The notes: generated from the sequence alone by a model not told the origin. Positions 36,030-44,494 are shown, numbered from the stretch's first letter. The stretch: DNA of 47,118 nt from Proteobacteria bacterium ST_bin16 (GCA_002083595.1 MSXT01000032.1:1-47118), one strand, 5' to 3'. A program made the numbers and translations.

Positions 36030-37085
36030 CTAGGATTCCCGCGCAACCTGGGGATTGCTGGTTGAAGGCGTGAATACATCGGAAAAGAAAGCATCTTTTG
36101 GCAAGCTGCGATAACTGGTAAAGTCATGGTAAGCAGCTTTAACCATGGCAGGGACGCCACAAGCATACACTTGATGCTTTTCCAGATTATGATAATCCTG
36201 CATGACAGCCTCATGCACCAGACCTGTTCTCCCTTGCCAATTGTCCGATGGCAACGGATCCGACAGCACGGGAATAAAAGTAAAATTATCGTGCTGTTGT
36301 TGCCAGCTCTCCGCCAAACCCAACTGATATAAATCAGCTTTCGCACGAGCTCCCCAGTATAGGATCATTTTCCTTTTCTCATTCCGGTTACTTGCCTGAT
36401 AAAAAATATGCTCGAGAATACTTTTTATCGGTGCAAATCCCGTGCCGCTTGCTAGGAACGTAATAGCGGTATCGGACGGCGTATCCCTTAAGAAGAATGA
36501 GCCCAATGGACCTGTGAAACGAAGCATATCCTTAACTTTCATGTCCGTAAAAACATGCTCTGTAAATGCGCCACCCGGATAATTTCGCACATGCAGTTGC
36601 AGCAATTCGTCGTCATGCGGTGCATTCGCTAAGGAAAAACTGCGCCGTTTACCATCTTTGAGCAAAATATCGATATACTGACCGGCTAAAAACTGCAATC
36701 GCTGATTGGTTGGAAGTTTCAGAGAAATAACCATCACATCTGGAGCAACAAGATCGAGCCTATGCACCCGACAGGGCAAGGTTTTAATTTCAATATCTTT
36801 GATTGCACCAATTTCGTGACACTCGATTACCAAATCACTTAATGGGGAAGCACAACAAAACAATGCATTGCCGGCACGCTTATCTTCTTCGGTCAAGGTT
36901 TCTTCACTGTAATTACCATAAGCGACCGTTCCCTGAATGATTCTTCCTTTGCAAATACCACAGGAACCATTGCGGCAACCGTAGGGCAGCGAAAATCCTT
37001 CACGCAGAGCCGCTTCAAGAATGGTTTCTCCAGGCTCAACCTGGAAAACATGCCCGCTGGGCTGAATAATGATTTGATGCGACAT
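36030..37085 (-). CDS. 2Fe-2S ferredoxin/FAD/NAD(P)H oxidoreductase (AscD-like)
   Basis: A 351-residue protein: an N-terminal plant-type ferredoxin domain with the cluster motif CRNGSCGICKG and the fourth Cys in LFCC, a FAD domain with RRSFSLANAP, and a NAD(P)H domain with FLASGTGFAPIKS and a C-terminal YACGVPAMV. This layout is that of CDP-6-deoxy-L-threo-D-glycero-4-hexulose-3-dehydrase reductase and of Rieske-oxygenase reductases. No partner oxygenase or sugar gene is adjacent; such genes are common in betaproteobacteria as stand-alone reductases. The function is therefore open. Confidence 0.88.
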   Translation of the reverse strand: MSHQIIIQPSGHVFQVEPGETILEAALREGFSLPYGCRNGSCGICKGRIIQGTVAYGNYSEETLTEEDKRAGNALFCCASPLSDLVIECHEIGAIKDIEIKTLPCRVHRLDLVAPDVMVISLKLPTNQRLQFLAGQYIDILLKDGKRRSFSLANAPHDDELLQLHVRNYPGGAFTEHVFTDMKVKDMLRFTGPLGSFFLRDTPSDTAITFLASGTGFAPIKSILEHIFYQASNRNEKRKMILYWGARAKADLYQLGLAESWQQQHDNFTFIPVLSDPLPSDNWQGRTGLVHEAVMQDYHNLEKHQVYACGVPAMVKAAYHDFTSYRSLPKDAFFSDVFTPSTSNPQVARES

Positions 37086-37134
37086 TGAGTAGCAAACAAA
37101 TAGAAAATATAATAATTAGAAACAAATAACTTAT

Positions 37135-38031
37135 ATGAAGAAAACAGTATTAATTATTGGTTGTGGTGATGTCGCGCTTAGAACAGCGCCACTATTACAA
37201 GCACATTACCGGATTCTCGGTCTGTACCGTAACTTAGATAACTCCGACCATTTACGATCACATGGAATTATTCCAGTTTACGGAAATCTGGATTCTCCGA
37301 AGAGTCTTGAGAAACTCGCTGGAATTGCACAGTTGATATTGCATCTGGCCCCTCCACCCAACCAAGGGTTACGCGATCATCGAACCGCGCATTTACTGTC
37401 CGCATTAACCAATCGGACTAGAAATCGTGCGCTGATTCTACCACAACGATTTATCTATATCAGTACCAGTGGTGTTTATGGTAATTGTCATGGTGCATTG
37501 ATCGATGAAAGTCACCCCGCAAATCCTGAAAATGACCGGGCAATTCGGCGTATTGATGCTGAAAGGCAAATACGCAACTGGGGCAAACGCAATCACGTTC
37601 CTGTCTCGATTTTACGTGTCCCCGGAATTTATGCGGCGGACCGGCTACCATTAAAGCGATTACGTGAAGGGCATCCGGCAATATTGGCCAGTGAAGACAG
37701 TTATACCAATCATATTCACGCAGATGATCTTGCGCGAATCATTTATGCTGCTTTGCATCACGCGAAGCCCGGCAGGATTTATCATACCTGTGATGACTCC
37801 CGCCTCAAAATGGGAGAATATTTTGATCTGGTCGCGGATCATTTTGATTTACCGCACCCTCCTCGCATTAGCCGAAGCCAAGCTTACGAGCAAATATCGC
37901 CCGGCATGCTATCTTTCATGAAAGAATCCAGGCAGCTTAAGAATCTCAGAATGAAGAAGGAACTGCGCATTCAGTTGTTATACCCAACCGTTCACGCAGG
38001 CGTTAAAGCCGCTCGAGCTAACAGCTCATAA
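37135..38031 (+). CDS. NAD-dependent epimerase/dehydratase family protein (SDR)
   Basis: A 298-residue extended-SDR type protein. The Rossmann loop is IIGCGDVALRTAPLL, and FIYISTSGVYGNCHG precedes the active-site region. The C-terminal half has YTNHIHADDLARIIYAAL, a motif of this subgroup that often aligns with E. coli YeeZ. The substrate is unknown. It is divergent from the reductase gene 49 bases away. Confidence 0.8.
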   Translation: MKKTVLIIGCGDVALRTAPLLQAHYRILGLYRNLDNSDHLRSHGIIPVYGNLDSPKSLEKLAGIAQLILHLAPPPNQGLRDHRTAHLLSALTNRTRNRALILPQRFIYISTSGVYGNCHGALIDESHPANPENDRAIRRIDAERQIRNWGKRNHVPVSILRVPGIYAADRLPLKRLREGHPAILASEDSYTNHIHADDLARIIYAALHHAKPGRIYHTCDDSRLKMGEYFDLVADHFDLPHPPRISRSQAYEQISPGMLSFMKESRQLKNLRMKKELRIQLLYPTVHAGVKAARANSS

Positions 38032-38227
38032 AGACTTGCGGTTACATTCTTCGCTGATTCAGTTTCTCAAATTAACACTAAGAATATACAAAACTCTGCC
38101 GTTAATTCCGCACAATCTCAAAACAATCACTGGGGTTTTGTTGTCAACAGCCGCAGCAGAATTTTAGCCTCTGCAGTACTTTTAATGTATTGATTTTTAT
38201 GAGAGCCCCTGTTCTTAGGAGTTAACG

Positions 38228-39451
38228 ATGGCAACTGTCACAGCGCATGCAGAAAAGAAAGTAAAAGAAATCAATTATTCGTGGGAAGGAAAAGACAAAG
38301 CTGGTAAACAACTGAAGGGTGAGATGCGCGCTGCCGGAACAGTTGTGGTAACTTCCACATTGCGCCGTCAAGGGATTAAAGTCACAAAAATCAAGAAAAC
38401 CCAATCCGGCGGCAAAATAACAGACAAGGATATTACGTTATTTACGCGTCAACTGGCTACCATGATGAAATCTGGTGTGCCGCTATTACAAGCTTTTGAT
38501 ATCGTGGGAAGAGGCCACAGCAACCGCGCATTAAGCAAATTAATATTGGATATCAAAGCGGATGTGGAAACCGGTAGTAATTTGACGGACGCCTTCCGGA
38601 AATATCCGCTTTATTTTGATGCACTCTACTGCAATCTTGTCGGCGCAGGTGAAGCGGCTGGTATTTTGGATGGTATTTTGGATCGTCTGGCTACCTATAA
38701 AGAAAAGATTCAAGCTATCAAGGGAAAAATAAAATCCGCGCTCTTTTACCCAATTTCAATTCTTGTGGTTGCGTTTATTATTACCGCAGTAATTATGATC
38801 TTTGTCGTTCCGGCTTTCAAAGATTTATTTGAAGGATTCGGCGCTGAACTGCCTGCTCCAACACTTCTGGTAATGACGATCTCGGATTTCTTTGTTGCTT
38901 ATTGGTGGGCAATTCTAGGGGTTCTAGGCGGCGCAATCTATGGCTTCTTATATGCCTGGAAACGTTCAGTTCCCATGCAGCGGGTCATGGATCGTCTTGC
39001 GCTCAAATTACCGATTTTCGGTGAAGTCATTCGCAAAGCCACTATCGCACGCTGGTCTCGCACACTATCAACTATGTTTGCCGCCGGTGTCCCATTGGTA
39101 GAATCATTAGATTCCGTGGCGGGTGCTGCTGGAAATTTCATTTATTACGAAGCCACCAAGACCATCCAGCTTGAAGTCAGTACCGGTAACAGCTTGACGT
39201 CTTCGATGGCCGGCACCAACGTTTTTCCTAATATGGTCATCCAAATGGTCGCCATTGGTGAAGAGGCCGGATCGCTTGACTCGATGCTCAGTAAAATTGC
39301 CGATTTCTATGAAGCGGAGGTGGACGATGCGGTAGCCGCGCTTTCCAGCCTGATGGAACCTATCATTATGGTCGTATTGGGCACACTCATCGGCGGTATG
39401 GTTGTTGCGATGTACTTACCTATCTTCAAAATGGGTATGGTTGTTAATTAA
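38228..39451 (+). CDS. pilC: Type IV pilus inner-membrane platform protein PilC
   Basis: A 407-residue T2SS_F family protein with two duplicated cytoplasmic domains: LFTRQLATMMKSGVPLLQAF in the first copy and WSRTLSTMFAAGVPLVESL in the second. Three transmembrane helices are present, the last before the C-terminal LPIFKMGMVVN. AGGAG is 6 bases before the ATG. It anchors the assembly ATPase PilB to the membrane. pilB, normally adjacent, is not here: the upstream gene is the SDR. It is followed by pilD with a 19-base gap. Confidence 0.97.
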   Translation: MATVTAHAEKKVKEINYSWEGKDKAGKQLKGEMRAAGTVVVTSTLRRQGIKVTKIKKTQSGGKITDKDITLFTRQLATMMKSGVPLLQAFDIVGRGHSNRALSKLILDIKADVETGSNLTDAFRKYPLYFDALYCNLVGAGEAAGILDGILDRLATYKEKIQAIKGKIKSALFYPISILVVAFIITAVIMIFVVPAFKDLFEGFGAELPAPTLLVMTISDFFVAYWWAILGVLGGAIYGFLYAWKRSVPMQRVMDRLALKLPIFGEVIRKATIARWSRTLSTMFAAGVPLVESLDSVAGAAGNFIYYEATKTIQLEVSTGNSLTSSMAGTNVFPNMVIQMVAIGEEAGSLDSMLSKIADFYEAEVDDAVAALSSLMEPIIMVVLGTLIGGMVVAMYLPIFKMGMVVN

Positions 39452-39470
39452 ACATAATCTCCTCAAGAAC

Positions 39471-40331
39471 ATGTCATTCTTATCCATATTGCAAGATTCT
39501 CCTGTTTTCTTCGTGTCCTGCACGACAATACTCGGTTTAATGATCGGCAGCTTCCTGAATGTTGTGATTTACCGGCTGCCTGAAATGATGAAAAGGAATT
39601 GGCTGCAACAATGCGCGGAACTCCATGGTGGGGCGGCCCAAGCATTACCCGAATTCAACCTTCTTACGCCGCGTTCAACGTGTATACACTGCGGACATAA
39701 AATAACCGCATGGGAAAATATTCCGATTATTAGCTACCTTTTTCTACGAGGACGCTGCTCTCAATGCCATGCGCGCATTTCTCCGCGCTATCCGATGGTT
39801 GAAGCGGCAACCGCCATTTTCAGCGGTTTTGTTGCTTGGCACTTCGGTTACGGCTTTGTTGCGATTGCAGCACTTATTTTCGTATGGGCGCTTATTGCCT
39901 TAGCTGTTATTGACCTGGATACGCAATTATTACCGGATGATATAACATTGCCATTACTATGGATCGGCCTATTGGTTAATATCAATCATGGCTTTACCGA
40001 TATCCAATCGGCAGTCATTGGCGCCATCGCCGGTTATCTTTCCTTGTGGTCCATTTACTGGTGCTTTAAACTTATAACCGGCAAAGAGGGCATGGGATAC
40101 GGCGATTTTAAACTGTTGGCCGCAATTGGTGCTTGGTTAGGCTGGAGCATGCTTCCATTGGTGATACTTTCCTCATCTCTGGTCGGTGCGCTGGTTGGTA
40201 TCGGATTGATTCTTGCCGCCAAGCTGAATAAGAGTATCCCTATTCCATTCGGTCCCTATTTGGTTGGCGGGGCGCTTATTGCTTTATTCTGGGGAGAGCA
40301 GCTCATTCATACCTACATTGGCTTATTTTAA
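39471..40331 (+). CDS. pilD: Prepilin peptidase/N-methyltransferase PilD
   Basis: From the ATG giving MSFLSILQ the protein is 286 residues, close to the usual 288. It has the four-Cys zinc site (CIHCGHK and CSQCHARISPRYP), the first catalytic Asp motif DLDTQLLPDD, the second in GYGDFKLLAAIGAWLGW, and eight membrane segments. It removes prepilin leaders and N-methylates the new end. A longer frame begins at 39402 inside pilC and is rejected. coaE starts 3 bases after its stop. Confidence 0.97.
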   Translation: MSFLSILQDSPVFFVSCTTILGLMIGSFLNVVIYRLPEMMKRNWLQQCAELHGGAAQALPEFNLLTPRSTCIHCGHKITAWENIPIISYLFLRGRCSQCHARISPRYPMVEAATAIFSGFVAWHFGYGFVAIAALIFVWALIALAVIDLDTQLLPDDITLPLLWIGLLVNINHGFTDIQSAVIGAIAGYLSLWSIYWCFKLITGKEGMGYGDFKLLAAIGAWLGWSMLPLVILSSSLVGALVGIGLILAAKLNKSIPIPFGPYLVGGALIALFWGEQLIHTYIGLF

Positions 40332-40334
40332 TCA

Positions 40335-40961
40335 ATGACTTTTATAGTTGGACTTACTGGCGGAATCGGTTGTGGAAAATCAAGCGCCAGTCAATTTTTC
40401 GCTGAATTGGGTATTGATGTCATCGATACCGATGTAATTGCCCGGAAATTAACCCAGCCAGATGGTCAAGCTATCAGCTTAATAAGAAACTTATTCGGAG
40501 ATGCTTTCTTAACAGCGAGCGGTTCTCTGGATAGAGAAAAAATGCGCAATCAGGTATTCTCGGACAGTCATGCGCGACGTAAACTGGAAGAAATCCTTCA
40601 TCCGTTGATACTGAAAGAAGTAATCGAACAAATTGAACAAACCCAATCACCTTATATCGTACTTGTGGTTCCATTATTATTTGAAACGAATGATTACGAC
40701 GGCATCATTCAGCGCAGTCTGGTGGTTGACTGTGAGGAATCAGTGCAAATTTCACGCACAATGGCACGCAGTCAATTACCGGAGCAGCAAGTGAAGGCGA
40801 TCATGGCGCAACAGATCTCTCGACAAACTCGCCTACAAAAAACCGATGATATAATTACTAATAATCGAGATATCGATTTCCTGAAGACACAAGTCAGCCA
40901 GCTACATCATAAGTATCTGATTCTTTCACAGAATAAATCAGATGCCATAAACTTGCACTAA
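40335..40961 (+). CDS. coaE: Dephospho-CoA kinase
   Basis: A 208-residue P-loop kinase: GLTGGIGCGKSSASQFF, the substrate motif DTDVIARKL, and the lid segment VVPLLFET. It phosphorylates dephospho-CoA in the last step of CoA synthesis. It follows pilD directly, as in many proteobacteria (pilD-coaE order). The yacG gene, often between coaE and zapD, is not seen. Confidence 0.97.
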   Translation: MTFIVGLTGGIGCGKSSASQFFAELGIDVIDTDVIARKLTQPDGQAISLIRNLFGDAFLTASGSLDREKMRNQVFSDSHARRKLEEILHPLILKEVIEQIEQTQSPYIVLVVPLLFETNDYDGIIQRSLVVDCEESVQISRTMARSQLPEQQVKAIMAQQISRQTRLQKTDDIITNNRDIDFLKTQVSQLHHKYLILSQNKSDAINLH

Positions 40962-41056
40962 AGAAATTATTTGGGAAAATTTATTCTTTTGTGAAATAAT
41001 CTTAGTTGCAGCAAAGCTTAAAAACTTCTAATTTCTCTTGTGGATGTATAACTATT

Positions 41057-41812
41057 GTGATTTGTTACGAACACCCGCTTAATGAGCGCATCCGTACCCT
41101 TCTCCGACTTGAGGATCTATTTAATAAGATTGACTTCTTCTCTACGAAAGATACCGCTACCGAGCACCATGCGTCGCTCATCGCTCTATTTGAAGTGCTC
41201 GAGATTACCAGCCGGGCTGATATCAAATCAGATTTATTGCAAGAACTTGAGCGGCAGAAACAAATACTCGAAATGCTGCGAAAAAACCCCGAGGTCTCAG
41301 AAACCGCATTGGATAATGTACTCAATGACATAAAAATCACCTTTCGGGAAATGCTCGATTTCCCAGGCAAAGTCGGTGAACATCTTCGTGAAAATGAATG
41401 GTTAATGGCAATCAAGCAACGCATTGGAATACCTGGCGGTTGCTGTGTGTTTGACTTGCCATCCTATCATTACTGGTTGAATTTGGACCCTGCCCATCGT
41501 CACAAAGACTTCGACGAGTGGTTAACACCGTTCCAACCAATTCGAAACGCATTTGGAATTGTGCTTTACCTGTTGAGAAAAAGTGGCAGAACCTTGCAAG
41601 TGGTTGCAAATCAAGGAATTTTTCAGCAAACAGGATCGGAATACACCGCACACATGCTAAGGCTTAATTTAAGCGATCAATTGCCCTGCGTGCCAGAGAT
41701 CAGCGCTAACAAATATGCACTGAATATCCGTTTCATTCCGATGCACACGAACCAAAAAAACAAAGTCTATGAAGGTGATGTGAAATTTGAACTCACCTTC
41801 TGTAATCTATAA
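41057..41812 (+). CDS. zapD: Cell division protein ZapD
   Basis: A helical protein of 251 residues aligned with E. coli ZapD (247) by the N-terminal YEHPLNERIRTLLRLEDLF and by SYHYWLNLDPAHRHKDFDEWL. ZapD crosslinks FtsZ filaments at the division ring. The start is set at the GTG giving M-ICYEHPLNE, because homologues begin four to eight residues before EHPLNE; no in-frame ATG exists there. An in-frame TTG at 41006 is an alternative. Its place after coaE is conserved. Confidence 0.9.
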   Translation: MICYEHPLNERIRTLLRLEDLFNKIDFFSTKDTATEHHASLIALFEVLEITSRADIKSDLLQELERQKQILEMLRKNPEVSETALDNVLNDIKITFREMLDFPGKVGEHLRENEWLMAIKQRIGIPGGCCVFDLPSYHYWLNLDPAHRHKDFDEWLTPFQPIRNAFGIVLYLLRKSGRTLQVVANQGIFQQTGSEYTAHMLRLNLSDQLPCVPEISANKYALNIRFIPMHTNQKNKVYEGDVKFELTFCNL

Positions 41813-42231
41813 TTTTATTTTAAGTTATCCCAGCAACCGGAGATATGACAATTGCTCTTTTCTGTCAATGCATAACACAATCTCTTGTTGCTTCTTTTAG
41901 TGCTAGAAATCTCAGTTTAATTGAGCTAAAGTCTCTACGCACTGAAGTGTGAGTTCTATCGCAAGCAATCATAGTGGAATTTTTCCGCAATGCACACAGT
42001 GCTATCTTCGAGTTCCCCTGAACCAATTTCGATCCAATTTCCCATCTGTTTTCATGTGTACTACGGTCGGTCAGATGGTGTTTCACCGTTCATGACCTCT
42101 ATCCTTTTAGCTCCCTTCGATGCCGACCCGAATGCAGCATGCAAACCTTGTTTCTAATGTCCTGGACGATACAATCGCGCACACCATAAAGAAGAAAAGA
42201 GGTTAGATAATCATCTAACCTCTTGGTTTAT
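41813..42231. other. Non-coding region downstream of zapD
   Basis: A 419-base stretch without a recognisable gene. A 73-codon minus-strand frame at 41865-42086 has no ribosome site and resembles nothing I know. It ends with the tRNA-derived terminator (next entries). It is probably the original chromosomal flank of the tRNA-Ile locus, perhaps with decayed insertion-element DNA. Confidence 0.4.
42197..42224 (-). terminator. Terminator of the tRNA-Ile(CAU) locus
   Basis: AAGAGGTTAGAT (42197-42208) and ATCTAACCTCTT (42213-42224) form a perfect 12-bp stem with a 4-base loop. On the minus strand it follows the encoded CCA of the tRNA fragment after 7 bases and is followed by TTCTTCTTTAT, a good rho-independent terminator. 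Confidence 0.7.
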
Positions 42232-42276
42232 TGGTGGGTCTGGTAGGACTTGAACCTACGACCAAGGGATTATGAG
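42232..42276 (-). other. Displaced 3' half of tRNA-Ile(CAU): integration attachment-site scar
   Basis: Read on the minus strand, these 45 bases contain the anticodon loop CTCATAA, the 3' side of the anticodon stem, the variable loop TTGGTC, a complete T-arm GTAGG-TTCAAGT-CCTAC, the 3' acceptor strand CAGACCC, discriminator A and CCA. The wording matches the lysidine-modified tRNA-Ile of proteobacteria. The 5' half (acceptor strand, D-arm, 5' anticodon stem) is absent: upstream sequence does not fold into it. This is the standard outcome when an island integrates at a tRNA 3' end and displaces the original half. Confidence 0.75.
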
Positions 42277-42341
42277 ACGCAGCCATTGAATATGCAATTA
42301 ATATAATCAATCGCTTACAATGCTTGCCAAGCACAAAACCA

Positions 42342-42398
42342 GTGTCAAACAGCCTCAAATGATGGTATTTCTGCCGCAGTTTGGCACAAATTTGACAC
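42342..42398. repeat. Three copies of TTTG(A/G)CAC next to the att scar
   Basis: TTTGGCAC (42380-42387) and TTTGACAC (42391-42398) are direct repeats 11 bases apart, one helical turn. GTGTCAAA (42342-42349) is the same octamer inverted. They lie 65-120 bases inside the presumed element end, where integrase arm-type or excisionase sites are found. Confidence 0.4.
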
Positions 42399-42508
42399 AG
42401 TCATTTCTTAGCAATGATTGTTTCAATATCTGTTTGCTGTTTCAATTTGCAAATCATACTTATCTATGCCAAGATTAAACATGATTACTTCTGATTAAGG
42501 AATAAGAA

Positions 42509-42757
42509 ATGGCAAGCGAAACAGGACGCATGAGTGTATCAGTGGCACCAGAAAAACAAGAAAAGCTGGATGCAATTGCGCACAGTCTGGATCGTTCCAG
42601 AAACTGGTTAGTTAATCAGGCTATTGATCACTATCTGGAAATTTACGATTGGCAAACAAAAAAAATTCAAGAACGTCTGGATATTGCTTCAGGGAAAAAT
42701 GCAAAATTTCATTCAAGCGATGATGTTGATGCCATGATAGATAAATTCAAAGCATGA
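42509..42757 (+). CDS. Ribbon-helix-helix antitoxin
   Basis: An 82-residue protein with an N-terminal RHH DNA-binding motif (MSVSVAPEKQEKLDAIAHSLDRSRNWLVNQAIDHYL, given over residues 8-43) and a C-terminal toxin-binding helix. Arc/CopG-type folds of this sort pair with ParE/RelE toxins. AAGGAA precedes the ATG and the ATGA overlap with the next gene marks an antitoxin-toxin operon. The antitoxin would repress the operon and neutralise the toxin. Confidence 0.9.
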   Translation: MASETGRMSVSVAPEKQEKLDAIAHSLDRSRNWLVNQAIDHYLEIYDWQTKKIQERLDIASGKNAKFHSSDDVDAMIDKFKA

Positions 42758-43053
42758 GCGCTGTTGTATGGCTCGATGAAGCACTAGAAGATTTAAAATC
42801 AATTGGCGATTATATTGCACAAGAGAACGCCAATGCTGCTTATAATGTTTTAATTAGAATAAAAGCTACTGCCAATAATCTATCACTCCACCCCGAAATT
42901 GGTCGCCCAGGCCGTGTGTTTGGTACGCGTGAAATAGTGATGAGCGATCTTCCATACATTCTTGCCTATCAAATAACCGACAGAGATATTCGCATATTAG
43001 CTGTCATGCATACATCCAGAAAATGGCCTGAAAATTTCAATCGATTACGCTAG
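42754..43053 (+). CDS. ParE/RelE-superfamily toxin
   Basis: A 99-residue protein with the fold signature VVWLDEALEDLKSIGDYIAQENANAA, then LSLHPEIGRPGR and the ending ILAVMHTSRKWP, as in ParE-like toxins. The start codon overlaps the antitoxin stop by 4 bases (ATGA). Members block gyrase (ParE) or cleave mRNA (RelE); the arginine/lysine set of mRNA-cleaving RelE is not clearly present, so ParE-like is the better label. Confidence 0.9.
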   Translation: MSAVVWLDEALEDLKSIGDYIAQENANAAYNVLIRIKATANNLSLHPEIGRPGRVFGTREIVMSDLPYILAYQITDRDIRILAVMHTSRKWPENFNRLR

Positions 43054-43474
43054 TGGTTATGCTTACAACAACTTTGGCACTTCGATATCGTAAAAATAGC
43101 GAACATCCATTCCATTACAACATGAAAGACCTCTATTACAGCTCGTCATGCCATACTGCAAATGATTCAAATTGGAGTAGTGTGTCCATTGACATCAAAA
43201 TGACACTGCATTAATAACCTTTTTATCCTTTAAAAAAGATCCAGAATTAACGCTATTTGTTGTCGATTAAACACAAATTTTGTGAATTTCTGATCGCTTT
43301 ATAGCGTGATGGATTAACCATTGAGCTCGAAAATTCGGCGAACAAAGTGTATAGAAAACCCCGATGATTAAACCGTTGGGGCGTCAGGTCACATTGCGAG
43401 ATGATCCGCCATTCCATAATCACGCGTCTGATATTCAGTTGACTCTACTGTGAAAGTTAACGAGACAGTAGTGG
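43054..43474. other. Gene-free region after the toxin-antitoxin pair
   Basis: In 421 bases I see no credible gene, tRNA or repeat. It holds only short AT-rich segments and small frames (for example a 30-codon frame around 43124) without homology or ribosome sites. It may be remnant element DNA. Confidence 0.4.
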
Positions 43475-43741
43475 TTATTTCTTAACATATCCTAAATGCT
43501 TATGACGACTACATCCGCACCCAGGCACGTGTAGGTGATTTACCGGATCGGTTTTTGGTTGAAGTGAACGTATTGCCAGATCACGGCCACGCGCCATGTT
43601 GCCATGCGCCGCAGGAGCAGAAAGAATAACCTTTTCTGTCGTACTCCCGCATGCCGGGCAATCTGGATTGGGCGCATTGATTGAATGGCGTGTCTCGAAT
43701 TGTAGTTTGCACTGTGTGCACAAGTAATCATAAGTTGGCAT
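43475..43741 (-). CDS. FmdB-family zinc-ribbon protein
   Basis: An 88-residue protein with the FmdB signature MPTYDYLCTQCKLQFE and the second zinc knuckle CPACGS, giving a C4 ribbon. Beyond the usual core it has a long tail ending VPGCGCSRHKHLGYVKK, where a CGC and HxH may form another metal site. FmdB proteins are named from regulators of formamidase/amidase genes; many are small zinc proteins of unknown role. It follows the carbonic anhydrase by 99 bases on the same strand. Confidence 0.88.
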   Translation of the reverse strand: MPTYDYLCTQCKLQFETRHSINAPNPDCPACGSTTEKVILSAPAAHGNMARGRDLAIRSLQPKTDPVNHLHVPGCGCSRHKHLGYVKK

Positions 43742-43840
43742 TTAGAATCCCTATCCATTAATCAAGGCATTTCTCAGAAATGTTATGACGCGACCACTTG
43801 GCACAACAAGTGATCACGTTTCCAGGTTTTTCTCTTGAAC

Positions 43841-44494
43841 TTAGCTCCAACGAGGTGGTTGCTTCACTTTGACACCGAATTGAGCGGAGGTGACATCGGT
43901 TCTGGCCCGTTTTTCAGGGTCTCGGGTTGGCGCTCTCAGCCGGCGCGTCTCGACCTCCCAGATCCAGCCGCTGATGGCTACGTCCTTGGGAATGAGAGGA
44001 TGATTTTTGAATGTCTCGATGGTCTTCAAGCAGGTTTCGTCCACGTCATCCATCATTCCGATCCACTTGGCGAACGCACCTTTCTCCAGCTTCTGCTCCG
44101 GCAGGGTCGGGTCCAGCGCGATATTGTCCGGATCGATCCCCTTGTCGCGAAAAGCCTGTTCCAAATCGGCTGCATTCGCCGACAGCATGCCGCACTGCGT
44201 ATGTTGCACGATGACGATTTCCCTAGTACCAAAGAAATTACAAGTCAGCATCGCTGAACGGATTGCATCATCGGTGACAATTCCACCGGCATTGCGGAAA
44301 CAGTGCGCATCGCCATGTCCGGCCGGTGTGTCTACGTGAATGCCGAGCGCTTCATCTACCGGCAGACGTTCGTCCATGCAGGCAAGTACCCATAATCTCA
44401 GGTTGTTATGTCCAGCCGGCCCATGGCGGCGACGCTGTGCCCAGTGGTCATATGCGGCAACGCGTGTGTTTAGTTCATCTTTGAGAGTTTTCAA
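43841..44494 (-). CDS. Beta-carbonic anhydrase family protein
   Basis: A 217-residue protein with zinc ligands Cys39 (LACMDERL), His98 and Cys101 (QHTQCGM), and the Asp41-Arg43 dyad. The core FRNAGGIVTDDAIRSAML and FGTREIVIV motifs are those of the beta class. The subfamily with ACMD(E/A)R and this longer C terminus includes carbonic anhydrases and, in some bacteria, carbonyl sulfide or CS2 hydrolases. Which activity applies is not decidable from sequence. It is transcribed with fmdB-like downstream and divergent from the sigma-54 regulator. Confidence 0.9.
   Translation of the reverse strand: MKTLKDELNTRVAAYDHWAQRRRHGPAGHNNLRLWVLACMDERLPVDEALGIHVDTPAGHGDAHCFRNAGGIVTDDAIRSAMLTCNFFGTREIVIVQHTQCGMLSANAADLEQAFRDKGIDPDNIALDPTLPEQKLEKGAFAKWIGMMDDVDETCLKTIETFKNHPLIPKDVAISGWIWEVETRRLRAPTRDPEKRARTDVTSAQFGVKVKQPPRWS

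Noticed and set aside
41865..42086. 73-codon minus-strand frame after zapD, considered as a transposase remnant
   Set aside because: No DDE motif, no ribosome site, no inverted repeats around it; I could not support any element.
42377..42398. TTTGGCACAAATTTGACAC as a sigma-54 promoter
   Set aside because: The -24-like TGGCAC is there, but the -12 element has GAC instead of GC at the required distance, and it reads better as a phased octamer repeat.
43124..43213. 30-codon frame after the toxin gene
   Set aside because: No ribosome site and unremarkable composition.
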